From: a gamma proteobacterium symbiont of Taylorina sp.
GTDB lineage: Bacteria; Pseudomonadota; Gammaproteobacteria; GRL18
Assembly: GCA_025655455.1 (NCBI GenBank)
Contig: JAHXIV010000002.1
Coordinates: 1-46,389 of the forward strand
Length of the DNA: 46,389 nt
Direction of reading: 5' to 3'
Shown: in pieces, positions 9,318 to 18,099 of the stretch
Numbering within the stretch: position 1 is the stretch's first letter
Layout of the letters: every line of letters begins with the position of its first letter
Notes under the pieces: model-generated
Told to the model about the DNA's origin: nothing
Database searches by the model: none
Seen by the model: the letters and a program-made list of their open reading frames with translations, nothing else
Program-made: the position numbers and the translations under genes

Positions 9318-9790
9318 GCTGCTCTCCTGTGTAATTATTATAAAAGCTGACTATCGAATATAACTGATAATACCAATATTTTAAAAGATTGCTGCAGAAA
9401 TATATTTTGTAACTCACTGTGACGAAGCTGTGATGAACTGACTCTGTAAACTGGATGGGTGATGAAGTGATGATGGGGGGGGGAGGGTGGTTATTTAAAC
9501 TTTGCCAGCCAGTTTTGGAATAAACAGAAATAATACAATACACCCCTGATAAAATAATTGAGTGTCAGGGGTGATGATCGCTTAGATACTTGATCAAGTT
9601 TGACTTGTTTATATTTAATGCAGTTTTTCATAATAATTAGTGTCAAAATTAAGGTTTAACCAAAACAGGCTGGATTTTATGCGATATATTAAGTAATTGT
9701 ATGGTTTACGGTCGGGATTGAACCGGTGACCATACCGGTGACTAAGTCACCATAATTAAAAAAGGCTCTGAGGACTGCTCTTAGCATTAG
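9318..9790. other. Intergenic region left of the tRNA-Asn element
   Basis: No gene is supported. It holds a run of nine G (9475-9483), and a hairpin CACCCCTGA/TCAGGGGTG at about 9542-9574 that may end a transcript. The stretch at 9418-9470 resembles 43473-43525. Around 9705-9750 is a fragment containing GGGATTGAACCGGTGACC, which on the minus strand resembles a T-arm (GGTTCAATCCC), but no full tRNA folds. A terminator-like hairpin at 9757-9808 is the left copy of the tRNA-Asn terminator, with a longer loop. Confidence 0.5.
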
Positions 9791-9859
9791 TCTCTCAAAG
9801 CCTTATGGTGTTTGGCTCCCCAAGTATGATTCGAACATACGACCAAGTGATTAACAGTC
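9791..9859. repeat. attL of the tRNA-Asn element
   Basis: Identical over 69 bases to 18433-18501. It carries the displaced original 3' half of the tRNA-Asn gene, up to the anticodon loop, and half of its terminator hairpin. After 9859 the sequence departs from the tRNA. Confidence 0.95.
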
Positions 9860-9995
9860 TGAGTTAATAACTTTTCAGTAAATCTCATATCAATTCATAC
9901 TACACCAAAAACACACGCAAGGTATTGATAAAACATAATTTATCAGGTATTATTCTAGTCAGTTCTATTCACAATTATTCATGCCTAGTGAATGA

Positions 9996-10037
9996 GAAAC
10001 CGACAGTGAAACCGACAGCACATTTAGAAACCGACAG
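9996..10037. promoter_or_regulatory. Three candidate integrase arm sites, left end
   Basis: GAAACCGACAG occurs at 9996-10006, 10008-10018 and 10027-10037, directly before the integrase start. Two further copies lie at the other end (18372-18394). The position just inside both attachment sites is what is expected of arm-type binding sites for a tyrosine integrase. Confidence 0.65.
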
Positions 10038-10055
10038 TACAAAAAATTATCAAAT

Positions 10056-11327
10056 ATGCCTAACAAATACAATACAAAGCAAGTTGAAAATTTAACCTCA
10101 ACTTTAAAAGAAAAGGTCGGTGGTCGTGGTGATGGTGCTATATTATATGAAAAAGTTGGAGGTATAATCAATTCTTATTTTATCTATTATCTTAATGGGG
10201 TTAAGAAATCCAAAAAAATAGGTAATTTGAAAATTGGAAAGATATCAGGATTAACTTTATCTGAAATTAGAGATCAGGCTATTGAGTACTCAAGGATCAA
10301 AAAAGAGTTCCCAGATTTAAAAGCATATCTTGAAAGACAAATTCAGGTAGAAGTGCAGGAATCAGAATTGAAAGCCAGCACAGGCAGTTTTAAGGACTTA
10401 TTAGACAGTTATACAAAATCATTATCAAATGAAGACACAAAACAAACTGTTAAGAATATGTTTAAAAAAGATGTGTTTGGTGCTTTTCCAGAATTAAAGG
10501 AAATAAAAGCTTCTGATGTGTCAGTTGATCACATTGTTAAGATATTAAAAAAAGTATTTGATAGGGGGGTGACTACTGGAGGAAATCGTTTAAGAAGCTA
10601 TTTATTATCAGCATTCAATAAAGCAGTTCTGGCAGCAAATGATCCACTGAAACAGGATAAGAAATTTAATATTAAAATAAATCCTGTACTCAGTATCCCT
10701 AAACAAAAACAATTTGAACGTGTCTCTGACCGTTGTCTTTCTCATGATGAAGTAAAACACCTTTGGAATAATATTCATGACATTGACTTTATTTCAAATA
10801 ATACAGCTTTTTTAATTCAATTCTTAATTGCTATTGGTGGCCAACGTCCGCAACAGCTTGTCCGTGCAGGTTGGGATAAATATGACTACCGACTTAGAAC
10901 AGTATTAATTACAGATACAAAAGGTTGTGGTGACTCTAGGGACTACTTAACACCTCTTACCCAAAGAGCTTTTGATATTCTGGAAAAATTGGACACTGAT
11001 AAAAAAGACTACCCGTTTACCAATGATGGAAAGATACCAGTAAGAATGGAAACGATCCATAAATGGGTTGAACGGTACTGCAAGCAATTTGAAATTGAAA
11101 AGTTTACACCAAAAGATATTAGGCGTACCTGTAAAAATTTAATGATTGATGCTGGTGTAAATCGTGAAGCTAGAAATTTGATTCAGAATCATGGTTTAAC
11201 AGGAGTTGATTATAAACACTATGACAAAAGAGATCACCTACCAGAGAAATTAGAAGGTATGAGAAAATTTGATCAATTACTCGATCGGATTATTACAGGG
11301 AAACTAGCAAAAGTTGTTCATATTTAA
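10056..11327 (+). CDS. Tyrosine recombinase / integrase of the tRNA-Asn element
   Basis: 423 residues, the usual size of P4-type integrases. An N-terminal arm-binding domain (about 1-100) is followed by a core-binding domain (about 110-210) and the catalytic domain. Active-site residues are visible: R264 in IGGQRPQQL, R356 in PKDIRRTC, H379 in QNHGLTG and nucleophile Y389 in DYKHYDKRD. The usual His of the HxxR box is Lys here (KDIR), a variation seen in some integrases. It catalyses integration into, and excision from, the tRNA-Asn gene. It starts right after the left arm sites, so its promoter overlaps them and expression may be autoregulated by integrase binding. Confidence 0.92.
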   Translation: MPNKYNTKQVENLTSTLKEKVGGRGDGAILYEKVGGIINSYFIYYLNGVKKSKKIGNLKIGKISGLTLSEIRDQAIEYSRIKKEFPDLKAYLERQIQVEVQESELKASTGSFKDLLDSYTKSLSNEDTKQTVKNMFKKDVFGAFPELKEIKASDVSVDHIVKILKKVFDRGVTTGGNRLRSYLLSAFNKAVLAANDPLKQDKKFNIKINPVLSIPKQKQFERVSDRCLSHDEVKHLWNNIHDIDFISNNTAFLIQFLIAIGGQRPQQLVRAGWDKYDYRLRTVLITDTKGCGDSRDYLTPLTQRAFDILEKLDTDKKDYPFTNDGKIPVRMETIHKWVERYCKQFEIEKFTPKDIRRTCKNLMIDAGVNREARNLIQNHGLTGVDYKHYDKRDHLPEKLEGMRKFDQLLDRIITGKLAKVVHI

Positions 11328-11336
11328 ACTAAATCG

Positions 11337-11395
11337 GCCATGCTAGGGTAGCTCCCGAAAGCATCAGCACACCACTGTTATTTGCATGGCTTTTT
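11337..11395 (+). terminator. Long-loop hairpin after the integrase
   Basis: GCCATGC (11337-11343) pairs with GCATGGC (11384-11390), followed by TTTTTATTTA. The loop is about 40 bases. A similar long-loop hairpin (27242-27293) follows the integrase of the second element, in front of a homologous gene. Confidence 0.6.
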
Positions 11396-11423
11396 ATTTA
11401 TGGTGTTTATCTAAGGTGAAAAT

Positions 11424-12134
11424 ATGTGTACTAAATTTGCGCAGAAGTTTGGAGAATATTTTAGTCCCTATGAAATTGCTTGTCATTATATTGAAGTAGA
11501 ACCACAATCAATCGATATAATTCTGGCAGATAAGATACCTGATTATGAATTTGAATTTCAAATTATCATGTCAAAATTTGTGGAAGAACGCCATACTACT
11601 GCTAGATTTGGGAATAGATTGGAAATAAAAAATTCTGACATTCCTGAATACTTTGTCCCTGTTTTTTCCAAGGAATATATTTGTAACTGGTTCGCTCATT
11701 ACAATAAACCTTGTCCAAAGTTTTTTCAGCTTGATAATAGTACAGAACAATCAAATCAAGAATCAGATAACTCTAATAGTAAAGAAGACAATACAACAAT
11801 ATTTGATAAAAATCAGTTAAGTGCTATAAAGGCATTTTTAATAAAATGCTCTTTAGGTGCTGAATACAGTGGTGGTAAATTAGTTTTCAATGATAAAAAA
11901 ATTGATGGCAATAAGACAATGCTACATAATGCTTTAATCGAAAAGCACGGTGAGTTGTTTGATGCTATCAAATCACAAACATTTGGTAAATACTGGAAAA
12001 ATACTAAAAAAACAAATAATAATTATAAATTTACAAAAAGTAGATCATATACGGGTAGAAAGAATCAAAAATATAGAGATGAATATTATAATAATCTATT
12101 AACTTCATATAAAAATAATAAACCACTATTATAG
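11424..12134 (+). CDS. Integrase-adjacent element protein, unknown function
   Basis: 236 residues, not a family I can name. The start has a good ribosome-binding site (AAGGTGA). The N-terminal half shares a pattern with the protein at 27327-28049, which is also the first gene after an integrase: FSPYEIACHYIEVEP here against FSVYQVACVYYGIEP there, then SKEYICNWF against SREYLENWF, each followed by a Cys-Pro pair. The C-terminal half is rich in Lys and Asn and resembles a basic nucleic-acid-binding tail. No signal peptide or membrane segment. The conserved position suggests a role in element maintenance. Confidence 0.6.
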   Translation: MCTKFAQKFGEYFSPYEIACHYIEVEPQSIDIILADKIPDYEFEFQIIMSKFVEERHTTARFGNRLEIKNSDIPEYFVPVFSKEYICNWFAHYNKPCPKFFQLDNSTEQSNQESDNSNSKEDNTTIFDKNQLSAIKAFLIKCSLGAEYSGGKLVFNDKKIDGNKTMLHNALIEKHGELFDAIKSQTFGKYWKNTKKTNNNYKFTKSRSYTGRKNQKYRDEYYNNLLTSYKNNKPLL

Positions 12135-12221
12135 AATAAAAACGTGTCAAGCACTTTTTTATAATTAACAGTTTTTTATTTGACGGTATTTTCAATAAGT
12201 TACAACCTCTCTTTTACAATA

Positions 12222-12271
12222 TTAGGGGTAATCCCCTGACCTTATCCCCTGACTCCCCTCAATCCCCTGAG
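12222..12271 (+). promoter_or_regulatory. Repeated ATCCCCTGA sites before alpA
   Basis: ATCCCCTGA begins at 12231, 12244 and 12262, with a related TCCCCTCA between the second and third and a partly inverted TTAGGGGTAAT at 12222. One inverted copy (TCAGGGGAT) is at 15282-15290 in the non-coding region behind the helicase gene. They could be sites for AlpA or for a replication protein. Confidence 0.45.
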
Positions 12272-12322
12272 AACCCCATGTTTAAATAGTTCATATTAAT
12301 TCACTACTAGGAGGTACAAAAC

Positions 12323-12505
12323 ATGGCTAATCAGCACATTTACAGAAAACCCTATCTTAGGAAACTCACTGGATTATCAGATTCAACTATTTGGAGGCTT
12401 GAAAAAAAAGGGGATTTTCCTAAAAGGCGAAAGATAACAGCTAGGCTCGTTGGCTGGCTGAAGACAGAAGTTGATGCATGGATTGAAAATAGGGAGGTAG
12501 CTTAA
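12323..12505 (+). CDS. AlpA-family transcriptional regulator
   Basis: 60 residues, the usual AlpA size. It is a single winged-helix/HTH domain with the typical pattern: YLRKLTGLSDSTIWRLEKKGDFPKR, then a VGWLKTEVDAWIENR helix. In P4-like elements, AlpA-type proteins activate excision or replication genes. A strong ribosome-binding site (AGGAGG) precedes the ATG. It leads a tight operon: the primase gene begins one base after its stop. The repeated ATCCCCTGA sites lie just upstream. Confidence 0.85.
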   Translation: MANQHIYRKPYLRKLTGLSDSTIWRLEKKGDFPKRRKITARLVGWLKTEVDAWIENREVA

Positions 12506-12506
12506 A

Positions 12507-13433
12507 ATGCTAAAAAGTAGACGCCGCCCTACAAAGCAGAGCAACGGTTTAAGCACCGGTATTATAACATCTGAAACTATTCTTAGCACCAGCATAGAGG
12601 TAGCAATTTCACCTAATGGTGTTAAGGATAATCCAGAATTTAAGAACGTATCAATTAATTACCTATTAGACTTATGCAAAACTGTTAAGACTGGTAAAAA
12701 AGATGGTGCTTATTTTATACGCAGTGAAACATCGGATAGTAACAAGCGAAGTAATAAAACTACAGCATGGACAGCACATATACTTATTCTTGATGTTGAT
12801 AGTGGCAATGGTAAAGATGCCCCTGATCCAAAAAAGATACACAAAACCTTAAAAGATCTTGGAATTAACCATCTGATGTATCGAAGTTACTCTCACGGAA
12901 TTAAAGGCAATCGCTACCGAATACTATTTATCACTGATAGAGCATACCAACGGGAAGAATTGAAGCCAACGGTAGAATATGCTCTGAAATTATGCGGAGG
13001 TGAAATTGCCAACGTATCCGAAAACTGTACATGGTCACAGCCATGGTATCTACCACGTAAACCCGAAAGTGATACCAGTGATTTTACTTATCTTGAATAT
13101 ACAGACGGTAAAGCATTAACGGTAGTAGAAGCACCAGAGTCACCAGAACCGGATTGGGATAGTTATACACCTAAGACACCGGATAACCTGTCAAATGGTC
13201 AAATTAGCCCTATAAAGGCATTTAATGAGCAGTATCCTATTGAACACATGTTGTCACTTCGTGGTGATACAAAAGTTGGTAATAGATGGCTATTTCATGA
13301 CTCTGATTCCGGTGTTGCAGGTATCTCTATCAAGGATGGCAAGATGTTCTCATTTCATGGTTCTGATCCTTTATCTAATGGTAATGCGCATGATTCATTT
13401 GATTTATTCATGTTAACAGGGAGGTGCAAATAA
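12507..13433 (+). CDS. Primase-like replication protein
   Basis: 308 residues. The N-terminal half resembles the archaeo-eukaryotic primase fold found in satellites and plasmids: WTAHILILDVDSGNG with an acidic DVD pair at residues 96-98, then NHLMYRSYSHGIKGNRYRI and TWSQPWYLPRKP. Such a domain would make primers at the element origin. A GGGAGG sequence lies 12 bases before the ATG. The stop TAA overlaps the ATG of the helicase gene (TAATG), so the two are translationally coupled; together they replace the single fused primase-helicase of phage P4. The C-terminal part shows no motif I recognise. Confidence 0.7.
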   Translation: MLKSRRRPTKQSNGLSTGIITSETILSTSIEVAISPNGVKDNPEFKNVSINYLLDLCKTVKTGKKDGAYFIRSETSDSNKRSNKTTAWTAHILILDVDSGNGKDAPDPKKIHKTLKDLGINHLMYRSYSHGIKGNRYRILFITDRAYQREELKPTVEYALKLCGGEIANVSENCTWSQPWYLPRKPESDTSDFTYLEYTDGKALTVVEAPESPEPDWDSYTPKTPDNLSNGQISPIKAFNEQYPIEHMLSLRGDTKVGNRWLFHDSDSGVAGISIKDGKMFSFHGSDPLSNGNAHDSFDLFMLTGRCK

Positions 13434-14623
13434 TGAATGCTCTTACTCTTTCTCAAGCTGTAAAAATTGCTTCTATATATTGTAAAGTTGATTCAAATGA
13501 CCCAAATAGTATGACTATATATGAATTTAACAAGTTAATGTTTGACAATAATGAGCCTAAACAATTTGATTATAAACTATTCACTTTTAATGAATTAATT
13601 AATGATAACAAGTCTAAGCAATGGTTAGTCAAAAATTATTTTCAACAAAATACACTAAATATGTTATTTGGAGATCCTGCTACTACAAAATCATTCTTAG
13701 CAATGGGTTTATCTTTTTGTATTGCATCTGGTATAGATTGGAATAGAAATAAAACTGAACAGGGAAAAGTTGTATATATTGCTGGTGAAGGTCATCATGG
13801 TCTTTCATTTCGTTTTGGAGCTTTAAAAGAAAGATACCAGAATGATCCAGAGGACTTATATATTTTAAAATCACCTGTAGATTTAATGGATCAAAATAGT
13901 GTTAAAAGTTTAAAAAAGGCTGTAGATGCTACTTGTAAAGATCCTATTCTTATTGTTATTGATACTCTTAACCGTAATATCGGTAGTGGTAATGAAGATT
14001 CTGCACGGGATTTTTCTATTATATTAAAAAATTTGGATAAGTATTTGATGAATTCTGGAGCTTCAATTCTTTTTATCCATCATCCTGGACATAGTAGTAA
14101 AGAGAGGGGTAGAGGTTCCACTGCGATTAATGGCGCTCATGATACTATGTATAGGATCACCAGAAAGGATGATGTAATTACTATGGAATGTACTAAGGCA
14201 AAAGATCATGAAGAGCCTGAACCTATATCCTTTGAAATGGTAGAGCAATTTACTGGTATTAATGATGAAGATGGTAAACCCATTACATCTATTATCTTAG
14301 AATCAACAGAGTATAGGGAATCATCAAGTGATATTGTTCTAACAGACAGAGATCAGCTCCTTCTTAATACACTGGAGGAATTGATTAACTTGGAAGGTGA
14401 AACTCTATCTAATGATGATCGACAATGTATTACTATTAATAGGTGGCGTAAAAAATCTTATGAATCTTTAGATCCTGTTGTAGATAGTAAAGATGAAAAC
14501 TCTAAGAAAAAATCTATTAGACAAGCATTTAATCGAGGGCGTGATAAATTGGTTGAAAATAATCTGATAGCCATTCTTGAGGGTGATTATGTTTATATCC
14601 TTCAGAATGCTACAGATGAGTAG
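13433..14623 (+). CDS. RepA-like replicative helicase (AAA_25 / RecA fold)
   Basis: 396 residues from the ATG at 13433, which overlaps the primase stop and has GGGAGG before it; a GTG at 13424 is less likely. Walker A is GDPATTKSF (G80, K86, S87), and Walker B is ILIVIDTLNRN (D177), followed by SARDFSIILKNL and a FIHHPGHSS motif typical of RepA-type hexameric helicases. The Gly usual before the Walker Lys is Thr, as in related element helicases. The C-terminal part (about 310-396) looks like a small winged helix. It probably unwinds the element origin, which may be the long non-coding region just behind it. Confidence 0.85.
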   Translation: MNALTLSQAVKIASIYCKVDSNDPNSMTIYEFNKLMFDNNEPKQFDYKLFTFNELINDNKSKQWLVKNYFQQNTLNMLFGDPATTKSFLAMGLSFCIASGIDWNRNKTEQGKVVYIAGEGHHGLSFRFGALKERYQNDPEDLYILKSPVDLMDQNSVKSLKKAVDATCKDPILIVIDTLNRNIGSGNEDSARDFSIILKNLDKYLMNSGASILFIHHPGHSSKERGRGSTAINGAHDTMYRITRKDDVITMECTKAKDHEEPEPISFEMVEQFTGINDEDGKPITSIILESTEYRESSSDIVLTDRDQLLLNTLEELINLEGETLSNDDRQCITINRWRKKSYESLDPVVDSKDENSKKKSIRQAFNRGRDKLVENNLIAILEGDYVYILQNATDE

Positions 14624-15357
14624 TGATTCCCCCGATTTTGGCTACACTACACTACACACCCCTATAGGGGTGTAGTTTGTAGCTTGTATTTGTAGGTGTA
14701 TTAATTTCCCCACTTTTTACTACCTGCCCCCGATTTTGTACTCAAGTACAATATTTCCTATAGGCCATAAATTTGGGGGGGAACTGGGAGCTATACGGCA
14801 ACCAATAGATAAATGCGGGGCAGTAATAACAAGTAGCATAAAACGGGGGGTAACAATAAGCATAGCTATATAGTGTATCTATACAGTTCGGTCATACAGG
14901 TGGGGGATAATTTCTCTATTATAGCCTAGTGTACGGCTTCTACAAGATTCTATTTTTACTAATGTCTAGTTATTATTAAAAATATCTGATACATGGTTAT
15001 TTTAAGCCCAAATCTAAGGGGGGGGAGGTAATTATACACCTGTCTAATATTATGGATTTAGTTCAAAAGTTAATTTTAATAATAATTATTGTAACTTGGT
15101 ATCTATCGACTGTTTAAAAATTGAACTCAAGGTCAAAATAGCCCTATATACGGGGCTTTTTGGGGATATAGTTATCAGAAGACTCCAATATAATAAATCC
15201 TGCTATAGGCTATACAATGCGCATAAACTGGGGTTGATTTGGGGGGCGTCATAGAAATACTATATATAGAATGAAACATTATCAGGGGATAGATAACTAA
15301 GGTGTAATAATATGTTGCATCAGCAACTTACCCCTACTACTATTTGCAACTTGCATG
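14624..15357. other. Non-coding region, candidate replication origin
   Basis: There is no credible gene between 14624 and 15770. The first part has a near-perfect palindrome around CCCCTATAGGGG (14651-14676), three CTACA units, two CCCCCGATTTT boxes (about 14628 and 14726), and many G runs of five to eight. The sequence CATAAACTGGGG (about 15220) recurs at about 18144 near the right end. Its place behind the primase and helicase genes fits an origin. Evidence is positional and structural only. Confidence 0.45.
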
Positions 15358-15412
15358 GGCAATTTTGATCTATAACAGTGATTATGAATTGTATGAATAT
15401 TTTTAATAATAT
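15358..15412 (+). repeat. Direct repeat A1
   Basis: A 55-base unit beginning GGCAATTTTGAT and ending ATTTTTAATAATAT. It recurs at 15511-15564 in the same direction with few changes. The short open frame at 15419-15607 spans the second copy and is not likely to be a gene. Confidence 0.85.
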
Positions 15413-15510
15413 CTGAACATGTGGTTCAAAGCCATAAAAGGAAACCAGATTAAAATAATATATTATTATCAGAAAACAAAAGATACAGACTATGTATTAT
15501 TATTCGTACC

Positions 15511-15564
15511 GGCAATTTTGACTACAACAGTGATCATGATTTGTATGAATATTTTTAATAATAT
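15511..15564 (+). repeat. Direct repeat A2
   Basis: The second copy of the unit at 15358-15412, 153 bases downstream. Together they lie between the candidate origin and the FecR-type cargo gene. The rest of 15565-15770 is AT-rich with no other feature visible, and should contain the cargo gene promoter. Confidence 0.85.
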
Positions 15565-15770
15565 ATTAAGCAATAGTATAGTATGGTATAATTTAAGAGT
15601 TTTTTAGTTCTTAAAGTTCATCAAATTCTTTCTAATTTAAGATTTAGTAAGTGGTACTCTGCTCAAATAATTACTATATTTTTTAAAGCAATTGAATTTT
15701 CTCAGTATTACATTGTCAAATAACAAAATAACTCAAATTATAAACATTAATTTATAAAAAGGAATTAATT

Positions 15771-17072
15771 ATGTACAAGCCTCTTTTTATTGCTCTATTA
15801 TTAGTTTTTAGTTCATCGGTAGTTTTTGCTGAAGTCCCTGATCTTTCTGGCATGTGGAGTGGTACGGAGTTTTCTGTTGAAACAGCTTGTGATGAAGAAG
15901 AGGAAGATACTATAACAGGCTTCTATATTACTCAAGAAGGAATAAACTTTAGTCATATATCCAGAGATAGTGATCCAGATGGTGAATTTTATGAATCCAT
16001 TTATACAGGAATAATTGATGCGTCTGGTGTAATTAGTGGTACTTATTCTTACGACGGCCGTAATGCTAGAGGTAACACCTATAATGGAAGTGGTCCATTA
16101 AGTGGGAATTATGATAGTTTTACAGGTGAATTAATACTCAATCGTACTACCACTGAAAATAGTTATATTTTTGCTGATGGCTCTTCACTTCCTGGAGGAT
16201 GTGCTGATGATGGTCAACTTAATCTAACCCGTAGTAACACTCCTACTAAACCATTCATTCTATCAGAAGTACAATCCACAACAGGCACATCACTCTCAAT
16301 AACTCCAGTTGATGTAGCAGTACCCACCACATCCGGTACAGTTCCTGATGTAACTGCATTACTCACATGGGATGATTCCAGTACTACCATTAAGCGTGAT
16401 GACGGCAGTATCATTGAAGTTAAACAGAAAGCAGTTGTTACTCTGAATCCAGAAAGTAGTATCAATCTCATTCGTGGTGAAGTAACAGTCACTGTTGGTT
16501 GTAATTATGAAGTAAAGACAGCATTGGCTAATATCATTTCATGTCCTTCAAACCAAAGAAGCAGTACATCTGCAAAGTTCACCACAAACTATTCTCCGAC
16601 TGGAATAGATGGGAAATTAACTGTGAGAGTAGAAACTGGAACGCTTGAAGTTATAGAACGCAATGGTAAAACCTCCACTGTAACAGCAGGGAATGAAAAG
16701 ATTATTCAGAATATTGTACCCCGTACCTCATGGGTTCTGCCCATTGATAATGACAAAATCTACGGTGGAAAAAATAATTTCTTTATCTGGACAGAGTATC
16801 CAAATGCCGATAGTTATTTACTTGAATTTAATATTCCCGGATCTATTTTTTCTGAAGAAAATCCTAGCAGTGCAGAATTTCAAAAGCAAACAGTCGTCCT
16901 CACTTCTGATTTGTATATTGAGTATGATGGTTTACTTATTTTTACTCTGCTATTACCAAAAGGACTTGATGGCATTGTTTTAGAAGTACGCCTCTTTGCC
17001 TTAGATAAGCAAGGTAATATCATTAGTGAAACGGTTGCCAGTGATAGAAGTACGATTACTGTGACAGATTAA
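15771..17072 (+). CDS. Exported FecR-domain protein, paralogue 2 (element cargo)
   Basis: 433 residues. Signal peptide 1-20 (MYKPLFIALLLVFSSSVVFA). Residues about 21-155 are a beta-rich domain (LSGMWSGTEF ... SGTYSYDG ... SGNYDSFTGEL) unlike the N-terminal domains of its relatives at 5806 and 38741. From about residue 165 onward it aligns with them: TSGTVPDVTALLTWDDSS, INLIRGEV, a basic WVLPIDNDKIYGGKNN and the final SDRSTITVTD. Being inside the tRNA-Asn element, it is cargo with no obvious role in element transfer. A GGAATTAATT ribosome-binding region precedes the ATG. Confidence 0.75.
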   Translation: MYKPLFIALLLVFSSSVVFAEVPDLSGMWSGTEFSVETACDEEEEDTITGFYITQEGINFSHISRDSDPDGEFYESIYTGIIDASGVISGTYSYDGRNARGNTYNGSGPLSGNYDSFTGELILNRTTTENSYIFADGSSLPGGCADDGQLNLTRSNTPTKPFILSEVQSTTGTSLSITPVDVAVPTTSGTVPDVTALLTWDDSSTTIKRDDGSIIEVKQKAVVTLNPESSINLIRGEVTVTVGCNYEVKTALANIISCPSNQRSSTSAKFTTNYSPTGIDGKLTVRVETGTLEVIERNGKTSTVTAGNEKIIQNIVPRTSWVLPIDNDKIYGGKNNFFIWTEYPNADSYLLEFNIPGSIFSEENPSSAEFQKQTVVLTSDLYIEYDGLLIFTLLLPKGLDGIVLEVRLFALDKQGNIISETVASDRSTITVTD

Positions 17073-17078
17073 ATTCAA

Positions 17079-17112
17079 AGAAAGGGTTGCCTGATTTCAG
17101 GTTATCCTTTCT
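17079..17112 (+). terminator. Hairpin after FecR paralogue 2
   Basis: AGAAAGG (17079-17085) pairs with CCTTTCT (17106-17112), with an inner GCCTGATTTCAGGT stem-loop. The same hairpin plan occurs behind the paralogue at 38741. A T run follows only weakly. The rest of 17113-17470 shows no gene. Confidence 0.65.
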
Positions 17113-17485
17113 GAATTCTGTTTTCAAATGTCCGGAGTAGAGAGCTTTCAATTTTTTATTTCACATGGTAAATGTCGGCTCATTGGTATTAGCGACCATA
17201 TTGAAGATTCTGAATACTGTATATTTTATTGATTTTGAAATGGCCGCTTTTTTCACTATATTATATTTTTGATAACACCTGACAATTGGTCTTTTGGGAC
17301 GGAACCGGACAATTTTTGGTACGAGATATGTCAGTATAATTGTTTTGAACTAACTACAATTTTATGGAGAAATAAAACCTGGAGTAATTCATATAATTAA
17401 TAATATACCAGTATAAAGCATCAGCAAAAATAATCTTAAAACCTTCCTACACTCTAAAATAAAATATCTTAAAAAGTATACTTTC

Positions 17486-17560
17486 TGAGACATTCTCTTG
17501 TAATGTCTTAAATTATGTCTTATAATTAATTTGTCACAACCTTTAAGGAGTTATAAGACA
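17486..17560. promoter_or_regulatory. Candidate resolvase-binding region
   Basis: Several short related boxes lie before the resolvase gene: GAGACATTCTC, TAATGTCTTA (17501-17510), TATGTCTTATAA (17514-17525) and the inverted TTATAAGACAT (17551-17561) at the start codon. Such clustered inverted boxes are typical of resolution sites or autoregulatory operators of serine resolvases. Confidence 0.45.
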
Positions 17561-18099
17561 TGAGCAGAATAGGATATGCTAGAGTAAGTAGCATTGGTCA
17601 AAGTTTAGATGTCCAATTAGATAAGCTTTCTGATTGTGATAAAGTCTATCAGGAAAAGAAAACTGGAACGACTGCGGATCGTTCAGAACTAAAAGCAGTT
17701 TTAGACTATGTACGTGGAGGTGACAGCCTTGTTATTACGAAACTTGATAGATTAGCCAGATCAACTTATCACCTGACACAGATAGCAAAAGGGCTTGAAG
17801 ATAAGGGAGTTGACCTGATTGTACTAGATCAGAATATTGATACCTCTACCCCTACAGGTAAATTATTATTTAATATGCTTGCTTCCATTGCTGAGTTTGA
17901 AACGGAAATAAGGAAGGAACGCCAGCTAGAGGGTATAGAAAAAGCCAAGGCCAAAGGCGTTCAATTTGGGCGTAAAGCTAAACTGACTGATGCGCAGATT
18001 ATAGATCTAAATCAAGATAGAGCCAGTGGGATGCTTATTAAGGATGTAATGAGCAAGTATAATCTTAGTAAGGCAAGCGTCTACAGACTGCTAGATTAA
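17560..18099 (+). CDS. Serine recombinase (resolvase/invertase family)
   Basis: 179 residues, the usual size for small resolvases. The catalytic domain begins IGYARVSS with the nucleophile Ser10, then a KLDRLARST block (conserved Arg residues), a FNMLASIAEFETE segment and the long E helix (IRKERQLEGIEKAKAKG). The C-terminal HTH is LIKDVMSKYNLSKASVYRLL. It would resolve dimers or invert DNA at the boxes just upstream; AAGGAG precedes the ATG. In a tRNA element that already has a tyrosine integrase, it probably resolves multimers or is a leftover of a separate insertion. Confidence 0.9.
   Translation: MSRIGYARVSSIGQSLDVQLDKLSDCDKVYQEKKTGTTADRSELKAVLDYVRGGDSLVITKLDRLARSTYHLTQIAKGLEDKGVDLIVLDQNIDTSTPTGKLLFNMLASIAEFETEIRKERQLEGIEKAKAKGVQFGRKAKLTDAQIIDLNQDRASGMLIKDVMSKYNLSKASVYRLLD

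Noticed and set aside
9472..9490. G-quadruplex in the run of nine G
   Set aside because: The run is followed by only short G tracts; a mononucleotide run is a simpler explanation and may also vary in length.
9705..9755. tRNA-like fragment with GGTTCAATCCC on the minus strand
   Set aside because: Only a T-arm-like piece is present; no acceptor stem or anticodon arm folds, so no tRNA is called.
15419..15607. Open frame of 62 codons in the non-coding region of the tRNA-Asn element
   Set aside because: It spans one of the 54-bp direct repeats, has no ribosome-binding site and an AT-driven composition; it is more likely chance.
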